DNA of 64,000 nucleotides, taken from Dipetalonema caudispina (lineage: Eukaryota; Nematoda; Chromadorea; Rhabditida; Onchocercidae). The notes beneath the pieces are model-generated. The model had not been told where the DNA came from, did not search any database, and was given only the letters and a program-made list of their open reading frames with translations. The stretch lies in contig JABVXV010000334.1 of the NCBI GenBank assembly GCA_013365325.1, forward strand, positions 1 to 64,000. Reading direction: 5' to 3'. The translations under genes were made by a program, and so were the position numbers. Shown here piece by piece: positions 38,325-51,647 of the stretch (positions are counted from its first letter, which is position 1; every line of letters begins with the position of its first letter).

Positions 38325-41297
38325 TAAAATAGAAACCTCAGAGCACACTGCAAATCTCTCGATATAATGAAATTCTTTGAGTACGTCAGCAGATTACTTT
38401 TTTTTTTGTTATTGTAAGCTGTGAGTTGTGATGTTTTGAACATTTATTATTTGCGTATTTCGATATTCTCTAACTTCAAATTTCTCCCAAATTCCATCAA
38501 CACATTCAGTCTAATGATATTCGAATTGTAACGAGTTAATGATTCGAATGTCTTCAAACTGAATGTCTTGAAGGAATTTGGAAGGAATTTGAATGGATTT
38601 TACTAATTTTTTATCACACATGATTGATCGAAGATCACAACTCAGTTGGTCATTCGCAAATGTATTTCTAACCCTTTTGAATGAGGTTTACAGTTTCAGC
38701 CGATAGACTTCAACCTGATAAATAAATCTCCTAATTCTGATCTATTAATATGCTGTCATGTAACAGCTTGCCTGAAATTCCTCACTGATTTATCGTTACA
38801 AAAGTTCTACCTCCCTTTCCCGTTTCTCATATATTAAGAAAGTGAAACAAAAATGTGCTAAGAAAAAAGTGACATGAAATAATTGTTTTTTATGAATCGT
38901 TTCCTTGCCTCAAAGATATTTTATCGCTCCAACTATCCGCCTTATATTAAACTAGCGGGTAGATAGCATTATTAGAAATAATAGTAAAAGCTTTTGTACA
39001 CTAAGATATTTGAACTGTTTTGATGTTCAACGCGTTGTATGAAGTCCAATAAAGTTTCATCTAGGAAACACGAAATTAAGTAAAATTCAAAATACTTCTT
39101 ATTCTCTTAAAACTATTTTACCATTTCGAAATTATTTCATCGTTGTTGTAATATTTGCATGGTCTTTCGATAATTTGAATATTTCAATTTACTCTTTCCA
39201 ATTGAGATCAATTTATTTACATATCTAGCTCATCTTCATAATTACTGCTATACATACAACAAGCCTCAATGCCACTTATTTACTCGATCCGTAAACGACA
39301 AACAATGTTTTTGCAGCATAATACTATCGCTATGAAAATGTTTTTCTTTTTTGAGAAGTTACTTAAATTTCCCAAAAGTTTCATTTTAGTATTATATGTT
39401 GGTTAGCTGCACTCCTTTGTACTTTTTTAATTTTCTTTACGACTTTATTCCCCAACACAAGCTAAGCAATTCTGTATATATTAAGACAGAAATTGCTAAT
39501 TTGATTGACTTCTTCTAATCATATCAAGTGAAATGAAGAGATTTTTTCAAGTTTCGTTACCATTTCTAACTTTCCTGCTTTTAGCATACAAATGTCGTCT
39601 GGCAACATAGACTAACCTCCTTCTACATTTTGTAGTATAATGAAGAAAGCATACATATTCCCTGCTTTCCCTTCTGTCCAAACATTCTCTCCCAGCTGTG
39701 ACACGAATTCGAGCAAGAATAAAGTTCAAACTAAAATGACAGCATCATCGAAGCTATCGCATCAAATGGTTATGGAAGAAGCGAAATGACCGTTTCTTCT
39801 CACTGTACCTATGCAAAGTGTCATCTTAGCTTCCTTTGAAATAAAGTACCACTCATTTCCTCCTGTTTCTTCTTCTTTCTATGTTTCCATCTTTGTTTCC
39901 ATCTCCTTCATCCAGCAACAGATTACCGATGTTTATTCGATTAAGTCAATTTCCATCTTTAAAAGAATGAATTTACGCTTAAAGTGAAAAATGTATAATT
40001 TTGTTGCAAAATTTTTACAGTGGAAAGGAGATGTGTATTCATTGCTATTGTAACCATTGCTTGCTAAACAAGCATGTTTCCATGTGTTTTCACCACCATC
40101 ACCTAAATGTTATTGTGCTTTCTTCGTTTTTTTTTGCGGAAAAAAATATTTCTTACTTCCGACCGTATTATATTTCTTTGATGCCAGCTTCTTTAAGCCT
40201 TCAAATAGCAATTGCGCTGAGAAGTTCTCGGCGTAAAATATTTATTGTATTATATAACATTGAAATTTGATAATATGTTAAATGTTAAAGTGACCAGTAA
40301 TAACTCCAAAAAAGCATATAATTGCGTCATGATGATTTTGGTTAAGTTGGAAGCTGTTAGAATATTGCTGGAGTAGTAAGCAAAATGCAAAAAATAACTT
40401 TCAGGAGACAAAAAACTATTTATTTATCCGGTTCTCAAAATTAAGGTTCAACCACGAAAAAAATTTGACCAACGCTCAAGAAGTTGAAAAATTATTTAAT
40501 GGAATCGAAGTATGTAAAAGTTCAAAGTCAAATGCTAACAGTTTTCATCCGGTCAAAAATGCTTTTTTCGGAGGACTCGTTTTCTCCGCAACGTGTAGAA
40601 GATTATTTTTCACAGCGTAATGAAAAAGTCAGCCATTAAATGACTAATTCAATTCGGTTAATAAGCGATTAGTAGTGGAAGGAAGCGCAAAAATAAAGTG
40701 CTGAAAACATTGAAACAGTTCACTATAAAATGGAAAATAAGTCATCAGAACCGAGTTTTTGGTAAACAAATGCTGTCACTTAATTTCAAAAAGAAAATGA
40801 TAGTTTAATTGAAACATTCTCAAAACGATGAGAAGATTGTCTTGCTTGAAAGTTTCAAATGAGAATGATATGAAAGAGTCAACAATGACTCAAACGAGAA
40901 GATACATGCAAGAACGGACGTTGGTCCGATCCTATAATTATTTTAATGGCATATTTAATTAATTGTGGAATTATTGACAATTAAATCGTCTTTGAAAAAT
41001 AAAACATTATGTAAAAGATCAAGACTTTTGGAGAAAGAGGAAAGGACCAAATAAGTCAGAAGGTACATGAATTATGCATGCAGTTGGACGCGACTTCAGA
41101 AATATGCCACAATTTGATACTTTCAGGAAAGAAATTCGAACTTATTTCCTCTTTTACTTCATTAAATTTGATAAAAATGTTATAAGCCAAGCAATTTCAA
41201 CTTCTTTATTTTGATGCAGATAATCTTATTAGATGTCCTTTAACATTCCACTTCCATTCATGAAAGATTTCAATAGGAATATCACAATGAACAGCCG
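38325..41297. other. Intergenic between convergent genes
   Basis: About 3 kb between the 3' ends of the hemopexin gene (plus) and the beta-galactosidase gene (minus). AATAAA motifs at 38721 and 39049 could serve the hemopexin transcript. At 39533 a 25-codon plus-strand frame begins with a hydrophobic stretch (FFQVSLPFLTFLLLAY) but stops without a usable donor. No gene called. Confidence 0.45.
41205..41210 (-). terminator. Poly(A) signal of the beta-galactosidase gene
   Basis: AATAAA on the minus strand, 87 bases beyond the stop codon. Confidence 0.55.
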
Positions 41298-44200
41298 TTA
41301 TACATGATTAGTTTCACTCCCGGTAAAATTGAATATCGGATGATCTATGAAACTGATGGTACATAATTGCTTCTTACAGTTCCCGGCTTGTTCCAATTCC
41401 AGCATGACAATCGTATTGTGATGTTTTAGATACGGTCTTGGTACGTAGAGGGTTATCTGAATTCAGCGCTAAGTACTCTAATAACAATGGACTCCCTTAA
41501 AAAACTATGGTAAGTACTTGAAGACATAAAAGCGGTTGTGAAAATTGCTCATTATCTAACTAATGTGGAAAAGATGTGATGAATATCTGAATAAATGAAC
41601 TGACTCCGGATTTAACTAGTCTCCGAGAAATGGGATAGGAAATTGCATGGAAAGGCTTTGATCAATCATATGAAATCAATTACCTGAGGCCCAACACTTG
41701 GCCAGTATCGGCCAATATTGTGTCCATTAATGAATACCTGTCCTTTGCCCCAGTTACTTGGATTCAAGAAAGTATCAGCAAGACGATTTGCAAAGAAATG
41801 ACCCATATATAAACCTATTCCACTTCTGTTACCCTGAAATTATTCCACATTTACAGAAGCTTTCAGCCAATAACATAAGATGGTCCAACAAACTAAGCTT
41901 ACAGGTCTAGAAAGTAAGGCTTTGAAAAAATATATAATGAAGAAAGACAACCAGGAATATAAAATGCATGTGGAACTCGCCAATGTCAGCGGTTGAATTT
42001 TTATAGATTCCTTCAAATGAAATGATAAATATGATATAAATACGAGCGGTAAAAAGCTCCAAGAAATTCCGAAACTTCGTTTTAGTTGGATAAAACAAAC
42101 ATACACTAAAATTGTTCCATCTCCTAGCTCGCCGAGTCATCGAAATTATTAATTTTGAGCATAGGCCACATTGTATCCAATCATCAATTATTTGTCCATC
42201 AAGCGTTACATTTGTCAATATGCCCTGAATATTATACCACTTTTTTATGATAAACATAATAACAATGGTAAATGATCATGATGAATTATCATTATCACGA
42301 TTTATCGTTATAATTATCAATCCAAAGCGGTTGTGAAAGTGAGCGTTATATAATTTACATTCTTAAGGCTTTTCAGACAATATTTTTCTCCCATTAGAAT
42401 GGGTACATCTTCATAGTCAGTTTGATGGACCGGATGCGGAAACCGAACCGAAAATTCATTCTTATTGGAGGCATATCCAATCAATTTTGATTAATTATTC
42501 AATCCTATAGAGGGAAATCAATTACTTTGAAATCGTTGATCGTTGGAATTGCTTGACGTCCCTGATTTTCTATTAAGATTCCGAGCTTCACACCTTTCTT
42601 TGCACCTCTTAAATCTATCCAATGCTTCCAATAGCTCTCAAATTTGTTTACCAGCACTCCCTAGAAATTTCATACTCCCCTGACTTCCTTGGCTACAAAT
42701 TCGAAATGAATAAAAAGTTTTAACTTTAAGGTTAAAACTAAACGAAGATTTCTTGTCTGAGACAAAGTTGTTCAGCCAAGAAACTTTAATTAATTGATTA
42801 AGCAGTAATTGTTCAAGTGGCAAAATAAAGTCACCGAATTCAACCTCAATTAAAATTCTATTTGAAACCTGTAATTCATTATCGATCAATACATAGCCAC
42901 GGTCTTTCAATAGAGGTATTGTAAGATTTGTTCCAGCAAACTTTAATGTTGTGTAATATATCACGAAACCTGTTAAATTTTCTTGATAAATTTGTTCTAA
43001 AAACTTCTTATAGCAAAAAAAAAAAAAGAAGTGCTTACAGTCGCGAATGCAATCTAAACGTTTTCAGTAGTTTCTCCCATGTCCAACATATATGAGCATT
43101 CCATGCAATACCTCTACGCAATTGAATATCAGAAAAATTGACTGAATTAATTTGAGGATTTTTAAAAAAAGAAATAGTAATGAAACATCTACCAAATGGA
43201 TGTCCAAGTTGTTCAAATGAAATCGGATACTTTGTTGCCCGACAGTGTCGACTTTCTGCGACCAATTCCCAAAACCGTTTCCCTAACGGTAAGATCTCTT
43301 TCAACTTTGCACTGCCATAACCAATTTTTCTGGAAAAGAATTAATTTCACAAAGGTCAAAAAACTTCATTTTCTACTTTCTTAATACGATCCTTACAAAA
43401 AAAAGAAAAAAAAAATTTATTATCCCTTTATTTCTAAAATGTCAAAATTAGATGCATTTAATGAAATAAATGGAACAACCTTAATGTGAAAGCTCTAACA
43501 ATTTAAGTAAACATATGCAAGAGCAACCCACAACATTTCAGAATTCTTTTATTTCGAAGATAATGTTCCAACTTCCATGGGACTCATGCATCAACTATAT
43601 AAAATTGTGACTTAACTTTTTGCATTATAATTTTTGGTATTTTAAATCACTTACAAATTGTCCTGTGGTATGTCACCTGGTTTGTGCGGCCAATCCGATT
43701 TACTAGCCAACCAATTTCGTATCGCCATGTATTTCGGAGTTAAATCGCCTGCTTCAGTTAGTGGAGCAGTATAATCGTATGATGTTATCACCTATGTGTG
43801 CATGCTATCATTAAGAGGGCTTTAAAACGAGGGTTTCGTTAGCAATTATATGAAAAGAAAATTTATAAATTGATGGATTCAGGGCTGGTAGATTAATATT
43901 CAGAAGTGAATCGTGATAAATTTAATAAACTGATTAAATTCCGGGTAACATATGAATTATCCCGTATGAATTCGTCGAAGAAAATCAGCATAATTTATTA
44001 GTCCATCTGCTGGTATGAATTCCTGTAATTGAATATTGGTGTCCTCCATCATTTACTTCGGAGTCTCTGTGCACGGGTATCTTTTCTACTTTTGATCAGA
44101 AGGTAACTTTTAAGAAACTTTTATAAAGGTTTGCTTCCTAATAACGACTTTGGTTTTTCTGAGTTTTTTTTTTCTAAAATATGATTTTTTTCAAAAGCTT

Positions 44201-47200
44201 TAAAACCTTACCGGTGCAGTGGTTTCTGCCCCATTCCAGTAATCGAAATTGGTGCCACCATGGAACATGTAAAAATTTATGCTTGCTCCACGATGGTACA
44301 TGTAATCAGCCGTATCAATGATTTTTGTTATTGATGGCAATTTTTGATTCTTTTGACCCCAAACAACCAGCCATCCCGGATAAAATTCCGAGTTTACCAA
44401 TGGTCCTATTCATTGATTTAGTTCAAAACTTGTCAAGATTTCTTCAAAAATATAAAAAGGAAAAAAAGCGAATTTCTCCAAGCTGCTGGGAAATAAACAA
44501 AGCAAAAATTTTAAATCACAAAAAATCCTATTGAACACATCTGATCCTTAATTTTTCACAATTCAATCTTTCATTTGTCTACCTTCACAATATTTGAAGA
44601 AATGGGAAAAATAACAAATATATCTTTAGAGTTACCGATGATTAAATCGAATAACCATTCACTGCTAATTTATACTTTGAAGCATCGTTAAAAACACTTG
44701 AGTAATCTATGGAAGAATAGAAAAAACATAATGGCGTAGGAAAATCAGTGGGTGATTTTATTCTCAATAAATTATTGTCTTGAATATTCTATCCATGTAA
44801 GGCTTTCTGATGGAGTAATCTACAAGATTCAATTTGGAAGAAAGCAACAAACCATGTGGTGCATAACGTCGTTGTGTTGCAAAGTATGCATCCACATTTT
44901 GTCGACTTGTTGGACCGAAATCGATTGTTGGATAAACACCGGTTGTTGTGCCACATTTCAAATAGGATTCCGCTGAACCATCAGCTATAAATAGATTCTT
45001 AAACTCACTCGAAAAATCTTGAAGACTGGTTTTTCATGGAGTGATCATCAACGCAGGCTTAAATAAAGATGTAACAATCAACCCTTTCAATCTTAATAAA
45101 AAAGAGATGACACTATATAATAAGGTAAAATGTTTATATATTTTGGTATCGTTTTATGATTATGTCAAAGGTCCAATTAGTAAAAAATTATAAAAGAAAA
45201 GAAGAAAAAATGTTTTCCAAATGAGCAGGTAACATTTCACGCTCAAAGCATGGTGAAATGACTTTGTCTGATTTCAATTGGCATTTTTGAGTCGCGTTTT
45301 GTTCAGTGATATTTATTTTTGCTTCGGGTTATTTTCGGCATTTTCCAAAATTTGTGATACAAATAAAGTGTTGGAGAATGCAATCTTTGCAGAGACAAAA
45401 CATGTGTCACCAATACCGTCCATCACCTTAATTGTTTTTTAAGAAATATTTTTTAGTGTTCTGATAATCAAACATTTGGATAATTGTGTCATCATATAAT
45501 TGTGTTATCATATAATTTCTAGTTTCATGGGGATTAGTATAAAGTAAAAAGTGCAGCACTTCTTAGGATAACTGCTACTGCACAGAAAAAAATTGAAAAT
45601 TTTGTTTCACTATCAGTAAACAAAACAATTACGAGAGAGTATTGAACATTTTAGTATTGTCTTTCGAAAAAATAGCTTATTCATTAAGAATTCGATGAAG
45701 TAATGGAATAGAAAGATTGTTTGAGAAGAATTTTATAGTTAAAATTAGCTGTCAAAGAAATTTATTTGGTATTTCTAGAATGACAGTTTATATGAATATA
45801 GCCAAATGTTAACAAAAAATGAATTATTAATAGGAAAAAGTTTGAAGGCGTTAGATTTAGAGTGATCATAATGAGACAGTTTCAATTTACCCGAGTATCT
45901 GCACTTTTCATGTGATGGGTCATTTCTTACAGATATTATTCAACTTGGTTTCACTTACCTGCAACTGGACAATAAATGGCAGCGATTCAAAAATCAACTG
46001 TTGGAAAAAAATTGCAATGATATATAACAAAAAGTGCTCAGAAAAATAGGATTCATATTTTTCGAAGTAACTTTACTGATTATACTTGATTATGCGAAGT
46101 TTGAACTCGCTTTAAGAAGTGGCGATTATCAGATAAGAAACTGGTAAAGACCTCAGCAACCTTTCTATAGCTGAATCATTGAAGCATCAATTCAGACTAT
46201 TGATAAATTTTGTGCAGTAACTTTGGATTAAGTCAAAATGTATTCACAGTTTCAAGCACATTACTAAGTTTAACAGAGTAATATGCTTGAATAAGCTTGT
46301 CGTCAAGTTATAAATGTGATATTTTCTCATTTTGCTTTCGATTATTTTGTGTTTCTATATCTGAAACCTACTGGTATACTGGACAACATCTGATCCAAGA
46401 TGATACTGAACCATCTCACTCAGTCGTTTCATATATACTTGATCGCATGCATAATGGCTACCATATTCGTTTTCCACTTGTATCATCAGTATCGGGCCAC
46501 CATTTTTAAGCAGATGCTCGTTCAGCATAGGTAATAGCACGTTGAACCATTGTTCCACTTCTCTTAGGAATCTGAATTTAGCTTTATGGTGAGATTGGAT
46601 GAAAAGAGGAAAAAATTTCTTTCGAAATTTTTTATTTCAACAAATAAATTTTAACTTTTTTAGGAATTTTTTTGGTTTTCTGATGCATCTATCACCAATT
46701 TAATATATAAAATGCATTAATTAAAGCACGTCCCAAGATCGAAGTAAATTTCTCTGAATTTTTTCGAAGATTTTGTTTTCGCACCGCTTATCAGAAGTTC
46801 TCTGACGGATATCTTCGTATTTATGAATAAGCCACCACGGTAGTCCGCCATTTTCCCATTCAGCACAAATATATGGACCAATTCTGAAATAAGAGAATCA
46901 CGCATGCAAATACTTTGGTATTTCAAATTAATACTAAGATTGTCGTGAAGCACTAAATACGTTAAATGTAATTTACCTTGCAAGGACGAATAGTTGATTA
47001 GACGCAGCAAGTTCAATGAAACGTGTTATATTGCGCTGTCCATTGAACATGTATCTATAGCACTTGTAATTTAAATTTTTTGAAAATAAAGGAAAAGCCT
47101 AAAAGATTCAATTCTTTCTTTTTATTTACTGACTTCTCAAGGGGTTTACAATGTTTGATTACTACAACTGTATAACTCACAAGGAGGCAGAAGTGTCATC

Positions 47201-47782
47201 TGCTCATTTATGATATACTTCATTATTCCGGTGAAACAAACCTCCCACTGTAAACTTCATGAAAATTCCATGGAATGTAGAACTGTATAGCATTCAAGCC
47301 TGCAGCACGAATCCGCCGCAATCGATCATCCCAGTAATGAGGATGTATCCGAAAATAATGAACGCTGCCCGAAATATACCTGAATAATGTATTTAATTAA
47401 TCTATGGAATAACGAGGGCAAAAAATCAATCATTGTAAGGGTGTAAATTTATTTCTTAACACCTTGATGTTGATAAGAAAGGTGATAACATAATATAGGA
47501 AGAAATGGACAAAAAAAAGTATTTCCTATACATGCAGTTGTTATCACTGTTCTTAGCAAAGTTCATTACGTACGAAGGAAAGATATTCTATAAAGCCATC
47601 AAATTTGATTAAAAACTTGTGAATCAATGGAATTTTTACCTAAATGGTTTGCCGTCCAGTAGAAATGCGTCATTTTGATAATCAATAGTAAATGACGGAT
47701 ATGAAGAATTTGCTAGATGTGAAAAAATTTTGTGGCGAGTGAAAATGTACTCTAAAATTGCGGCAAACCATAACCGTTTCAT
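41298..47782 (-). CDS. Beta-galactosidase, glycoside hydrolase family 35 (14 exons)
   Basis: Exons (minus): 47782-47640, 47379-47242, 47054-46977, 46883-46785, 46571-46372, 44984-44853, 44405-44212, 43791-43655, 43329-43193, 42969-42869, 42660-42526, 42224-42105, 41833-41684 and 41456-41298. All phases match, giving 640 aa, close to human GLB1. GH35 blocks are in order: [11 protein letters not shown] and [40 protein letters not shown] with the acid/base Glu at residue 188, NSEFYPGW with the nucleophile Glu at 270, [15 protein letters not shown], and the C-terminal jelly-roll blocks [19 protein letters not shown] and ITLYVP. The enzyme removes terminal beta-galactose from glycoconjugates, probably in lysosomes. 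The chosen start ([10 protein letters not shown]) lies 19 bases after an AATTCCAG trans-splice-like acceptor. Its signal sequence is short and interrupted by charged residues. No frameshifts are seen. C. elegans has a homologue named bgal-1. Confidence 0.96.
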
Positions 47783-50700
47783 GATATGTCTGCCTGTCAA
47801 CCTGGAATTCACACATTTCAAATATAACCAGTTTCGAATTTCGTTTTTGTAGAGCGCTTATACTTTAAACGGATACCGGTAATAGCGCAATTACATAAGA
47901 AATTATAAAGCCATAACAGATAGAGGTTGTTGAAATTCCTCAAAGGGAACGCTCTTCTACATCATTGTTGGTGTAGATCGTGTGGATCTTATTGTTGATG
48001 ACAGCCACTGCTTCTGCACTTCTTCTTAGCAAACCAGTTCTTGGCATTTGCTACTAGGAAAATTCTCTTTTCGTGAAATTTTGTTCTTTTGATCAAAACT
48101 GCGAATTTTAATAGAATGACAGATTTTTCGACAAGTTCTAATGATTTATATGAATAGAATTATATTTTGTCGAAGATTGAAACGTTATATTTGATTTATT
48201 TCCGAATGCAAACTCTGAAAAAGATGGACCGTTGAGATACGCGTTATGTTTTAGTTCCTGATATATTAATATATTGATAGGAAGTAAATAAATTTCAGCA
48301 ATTTTACAAGTCTAAATAAATTAAGTAGGATTATTAATTTTTATGTCTTTTTAAGCTAACATAGAGAAAATTTAGAACTCTTGCAGAAATTATTCTATAC
48401 ATGGATGTCGTAGTAACACCGACTGCTTTGAGAATTTCATTGAGAAACTTATTACTCATCAAAAGCTATTTAGATAGCATCGTTTTGCGTATTTCTGCTA
48501 TATTTGTTCTATGTGTCACTAATTAATATCTAGTATTGAAGTTTACTTTCTGGTCATTTTAAAGAGATAGTAAAGAGGATGCTAGAAAATTTCAATTTCG
48601 GAAATCTAACTTTCTGAATTTCAATACCTTTCAATTCAATACCTTTCTGGATTCGGTATCTATTTCAATACCTTGATGAAATGAAATAGATACTGGTAAG
48701 TGAGAAAGACGAGAAACATGTCTGAGGAATGAAAAAACTGATGATTTTGAGAGTTTGAAAGGGATTTCGAGAAAGCACAACAAGAGGTATGCTCAGATGT
48801 GAAAATGTTAGAAAGAAAGAAATTTCGAGTTGAACATTAAAATATGCAAATTTGATTTCACAAAAATATATTCTTTTGAATAAAACAACAAATGAAAAAG
48901 TGACATAGAAAGTAATTAAAAAGAGACCGATCAATCAAACAGGGCAGCACAAGTGAAAATTTCGTTATGTTTGCTTCTGCTTTTCTCTTATTCTTCTCTG
49001 ACAAATACATATTTGCAGCGAAATTGTTTCCGAATTCAAGCGATCCAATTGGTATTTGGTTTGGTCTAACTATTAGCAAAGAACAGCATTATATTACAGA
49101 AGTATAAACGACGAGTTGGAAATAGTTATCATTGACAAACATTTCAATTGCAACTTCTTCATATTTATCTTCCCATTTAGCAAAGAAAAAGCATTTTGAA
49201 ATTCTAACTTTTCTATTTGTCATTTATCTTCTGTTACTATGCAATAAAAACTTAATAATCGATCAATGCAAATCAACAAATGAATGAATGATACATGCAA
49301 GCTTAACTATAAATGAATTAAACTAAATATGAATTATGTGGAAAAATAACGGATGAAGCTATATAGGAGAGTCTTGAATATAATGGAAACTAAATTAATT
49401 GAGAAATAATTCTGGAAAGGCTAACAATAAAATGAATCTTCACCGCTTTTACGTAGTCCCGGAAAAGTTTTATGTTTATCAGACTTATCCCTTTATTTCA
49501 ATTCTTCTTTTGATAATAATTGAAATTCTTCATTCCAACAGATTTTTCATTTTTAATCGAAAACAACAAATAAAGGCAATAAATCAATACTACGATTAAT
49601 GTGTGAGATTGGCATTTCATTCTAAAAAGCAATTAACAATGATTCAAAATTTATTCTGAAGCTCAATTCCGTACGTAACCGTATAATGAAACGATGGAAG
49701 GCAATTTTTTTTTTTTTTGTTGCAAAGAGACTTGAGATGACTAATTGATAGAAAAATGATAATTTCCTTATTGAATGACCCACTACTTACCATTCAATGA
49801 TTAAAAGAATTCCGTTATAGCTAAGGTAGTTTGATTTTACTGTATTCGTTATAGATTAAGGTAAACATTCAGCTTAGCCTTTAGTTTTAAGTGACTCATT
49901 AATGAAGCTGTCGATTAAACAGAATATTCAGCCTATTAATCTCCTTGATACAAACAGAGGCCTAATATCGAAAACTTGGCCAATACAATCTAATAGTACT
50001 CTAAAACCTTTTAATAACTGACTAAGCTGTCAAAGTGACTAGACGAAGAATCCCGCATTCATTCGAAATCTTCAATTGAATCACTGTAAAAGTATTAGGA
50101 TAATTCTTGTTTTGTATGTACATTAACATCAGTATGCAAATGAATGCATGTTTATGATATGACTGGGTTTAAGCAGGCGGAAGAGTGAATGAATTGGGAG
50201 GAAAGATAAACAATTCAATTTTCGTTGTAAACAAATTATATGTTTCTTTCTATACGTAGAAATAATAGCTAAGCTATGAAATATAACTCACAATATATGT
50301 GAAGGCTTTATATTTCACTTTCCTCAGACCTTTCTTTGACTCACCGATAAACGGTACTTGGTCAACTCATACCATATTTACTCCTATTCTATTACCACCT
50401 TGTAAGAATCTATTCGTCGAATGCAATCATGAACTAATTAGTTCCAATTTTGATTTGCTATATCTAAGAGGCCGTGTCAGACTTACCATTTCAACAATTA
50501 GATTTTCAATCTGCAGACCGAAATTCTAAATAAATAAGCAAGTTTACTGATGCCCATTTCGATTTGTTTCAAATTCACTCAGCAAGAAAATCTGCTCTAT
50601 TTTTTTAATGGAAAGCTTTTAAGGGACCACTTTGAAATATTTAATAATCGGTAAATCAAACTTCCTGGTCATTTGCTCAATCATTTGCCAACAAACAATT

Positions 50701-51647
50701 TAAAAGTACTCTTCGGTATTTATTTTCATTTCATAATCCATTTAAATTCAATTAAAAGCAGTGATGTTTGTTCGATTTTCTTACGTTGATTTGCATTATA
50801 TCAATTATCATAGAACAATGACACAAATTTTAGTGGTTTTAGCGCAATATATGCATAAAAGAATAAAAAAAGGATCAAAAAAGATTAAAAATGTATAGGA
50901 AAGTTTTTAAACTTGGACTTGTCTCAGAAATCTTACTAATTATAGTCGGAGGCTGTTTCAATACACCTTAGACTTTTCATCTGAATCGGTATAGAAAATC
51001 GAGACTTTTGATTTACAAAGCTTTCAGGTAGATTCAAAAAACGGAATGCAAGATAGTACAACTGAGCAGCCATGTATTGCATAAATCATAAAACAAACTA
51101 GAATTATTGTGCAAGAGCGAAACAATTAATTATACAATTTTTGTTTAACAATCAATGTTAATACAAATCCAAATTGGTAACTTATAGTGTCGGTGTAAGT
51201 TTCCGCAGCTAAAATCTCCAGTATATTAAACGGAAAGTAGAATAATATTCAGGTCTCGATAATTCCAAAAAGAATTAGATCAGTTTCAGAATATCGAAAT
51301 CTTGTGATGACGCAGAATGCAATAATTGGAATTCTTTTTCCTAAATAATTAACACTTTTTCGACTCTCTCTTTTTCAGCTACTGCGACCTGAAAGCAAAG
51401 GCATACTTCATGGATAATGTGCTGAAGTCAGTAAAGGATACCTCTCTATTGTAATAACCATATTTTCTGCCAAATGTAATTAAATTAGCTTAAATCTTCA
51501 TCTTATTCTACCTTTCGAAATATTAAAATTGTCCGCCTACATTTGTTATTGTTCATTTCCGTAATTGCCTGCTTTTAAAATTTTCAGAATTCATGGAAAC
51601 TTCACAAATAAGCAAGGGTAAGATTTGGCTTATATCTAACGTCGATT
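47783..51647. other. Intergenic, no firm gene
   Basis: About 3.9 kb of AT-rich sequence between the beta-galactosidase 5' end and the TMEM41A 3' end. A plus-strand candidate exon near 51379 is listed separately. A stretch at about 50327-50400 is flanked by CCTCAG and TT|GTAAGA and is open, but no gene can be assembled. Confidence 0.4.
51379..51454 (+). CDS. Candidate terminal exon, unknown product
   Basis: After a strong CTCTTTTTCAG acceptor the plus strand stays open for 24 codons (includes DLKAKAYFMDNVLKSVKD) to a TAA. The translation is soluble and helix-like, unlike neighbouring noise. No upstream exon in matching phase was found, so the gene is not established. Confidence 0.2.

Noticed and set aside
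39533..39729. Hydrophobic plus-strand mini-frame and antisense Arg-rich frame
   Set aside because: The signal-like peptide stops after 25 codons with no donor; the antisense frame has no splice context.
41840..42257. Two overlapping minus-strand frames of 88 and 116 codons
   Set aside because: They are exon 12 of the beta-galactosidase gene read into its intron, and an out-of-frame shadow of the same stretch.
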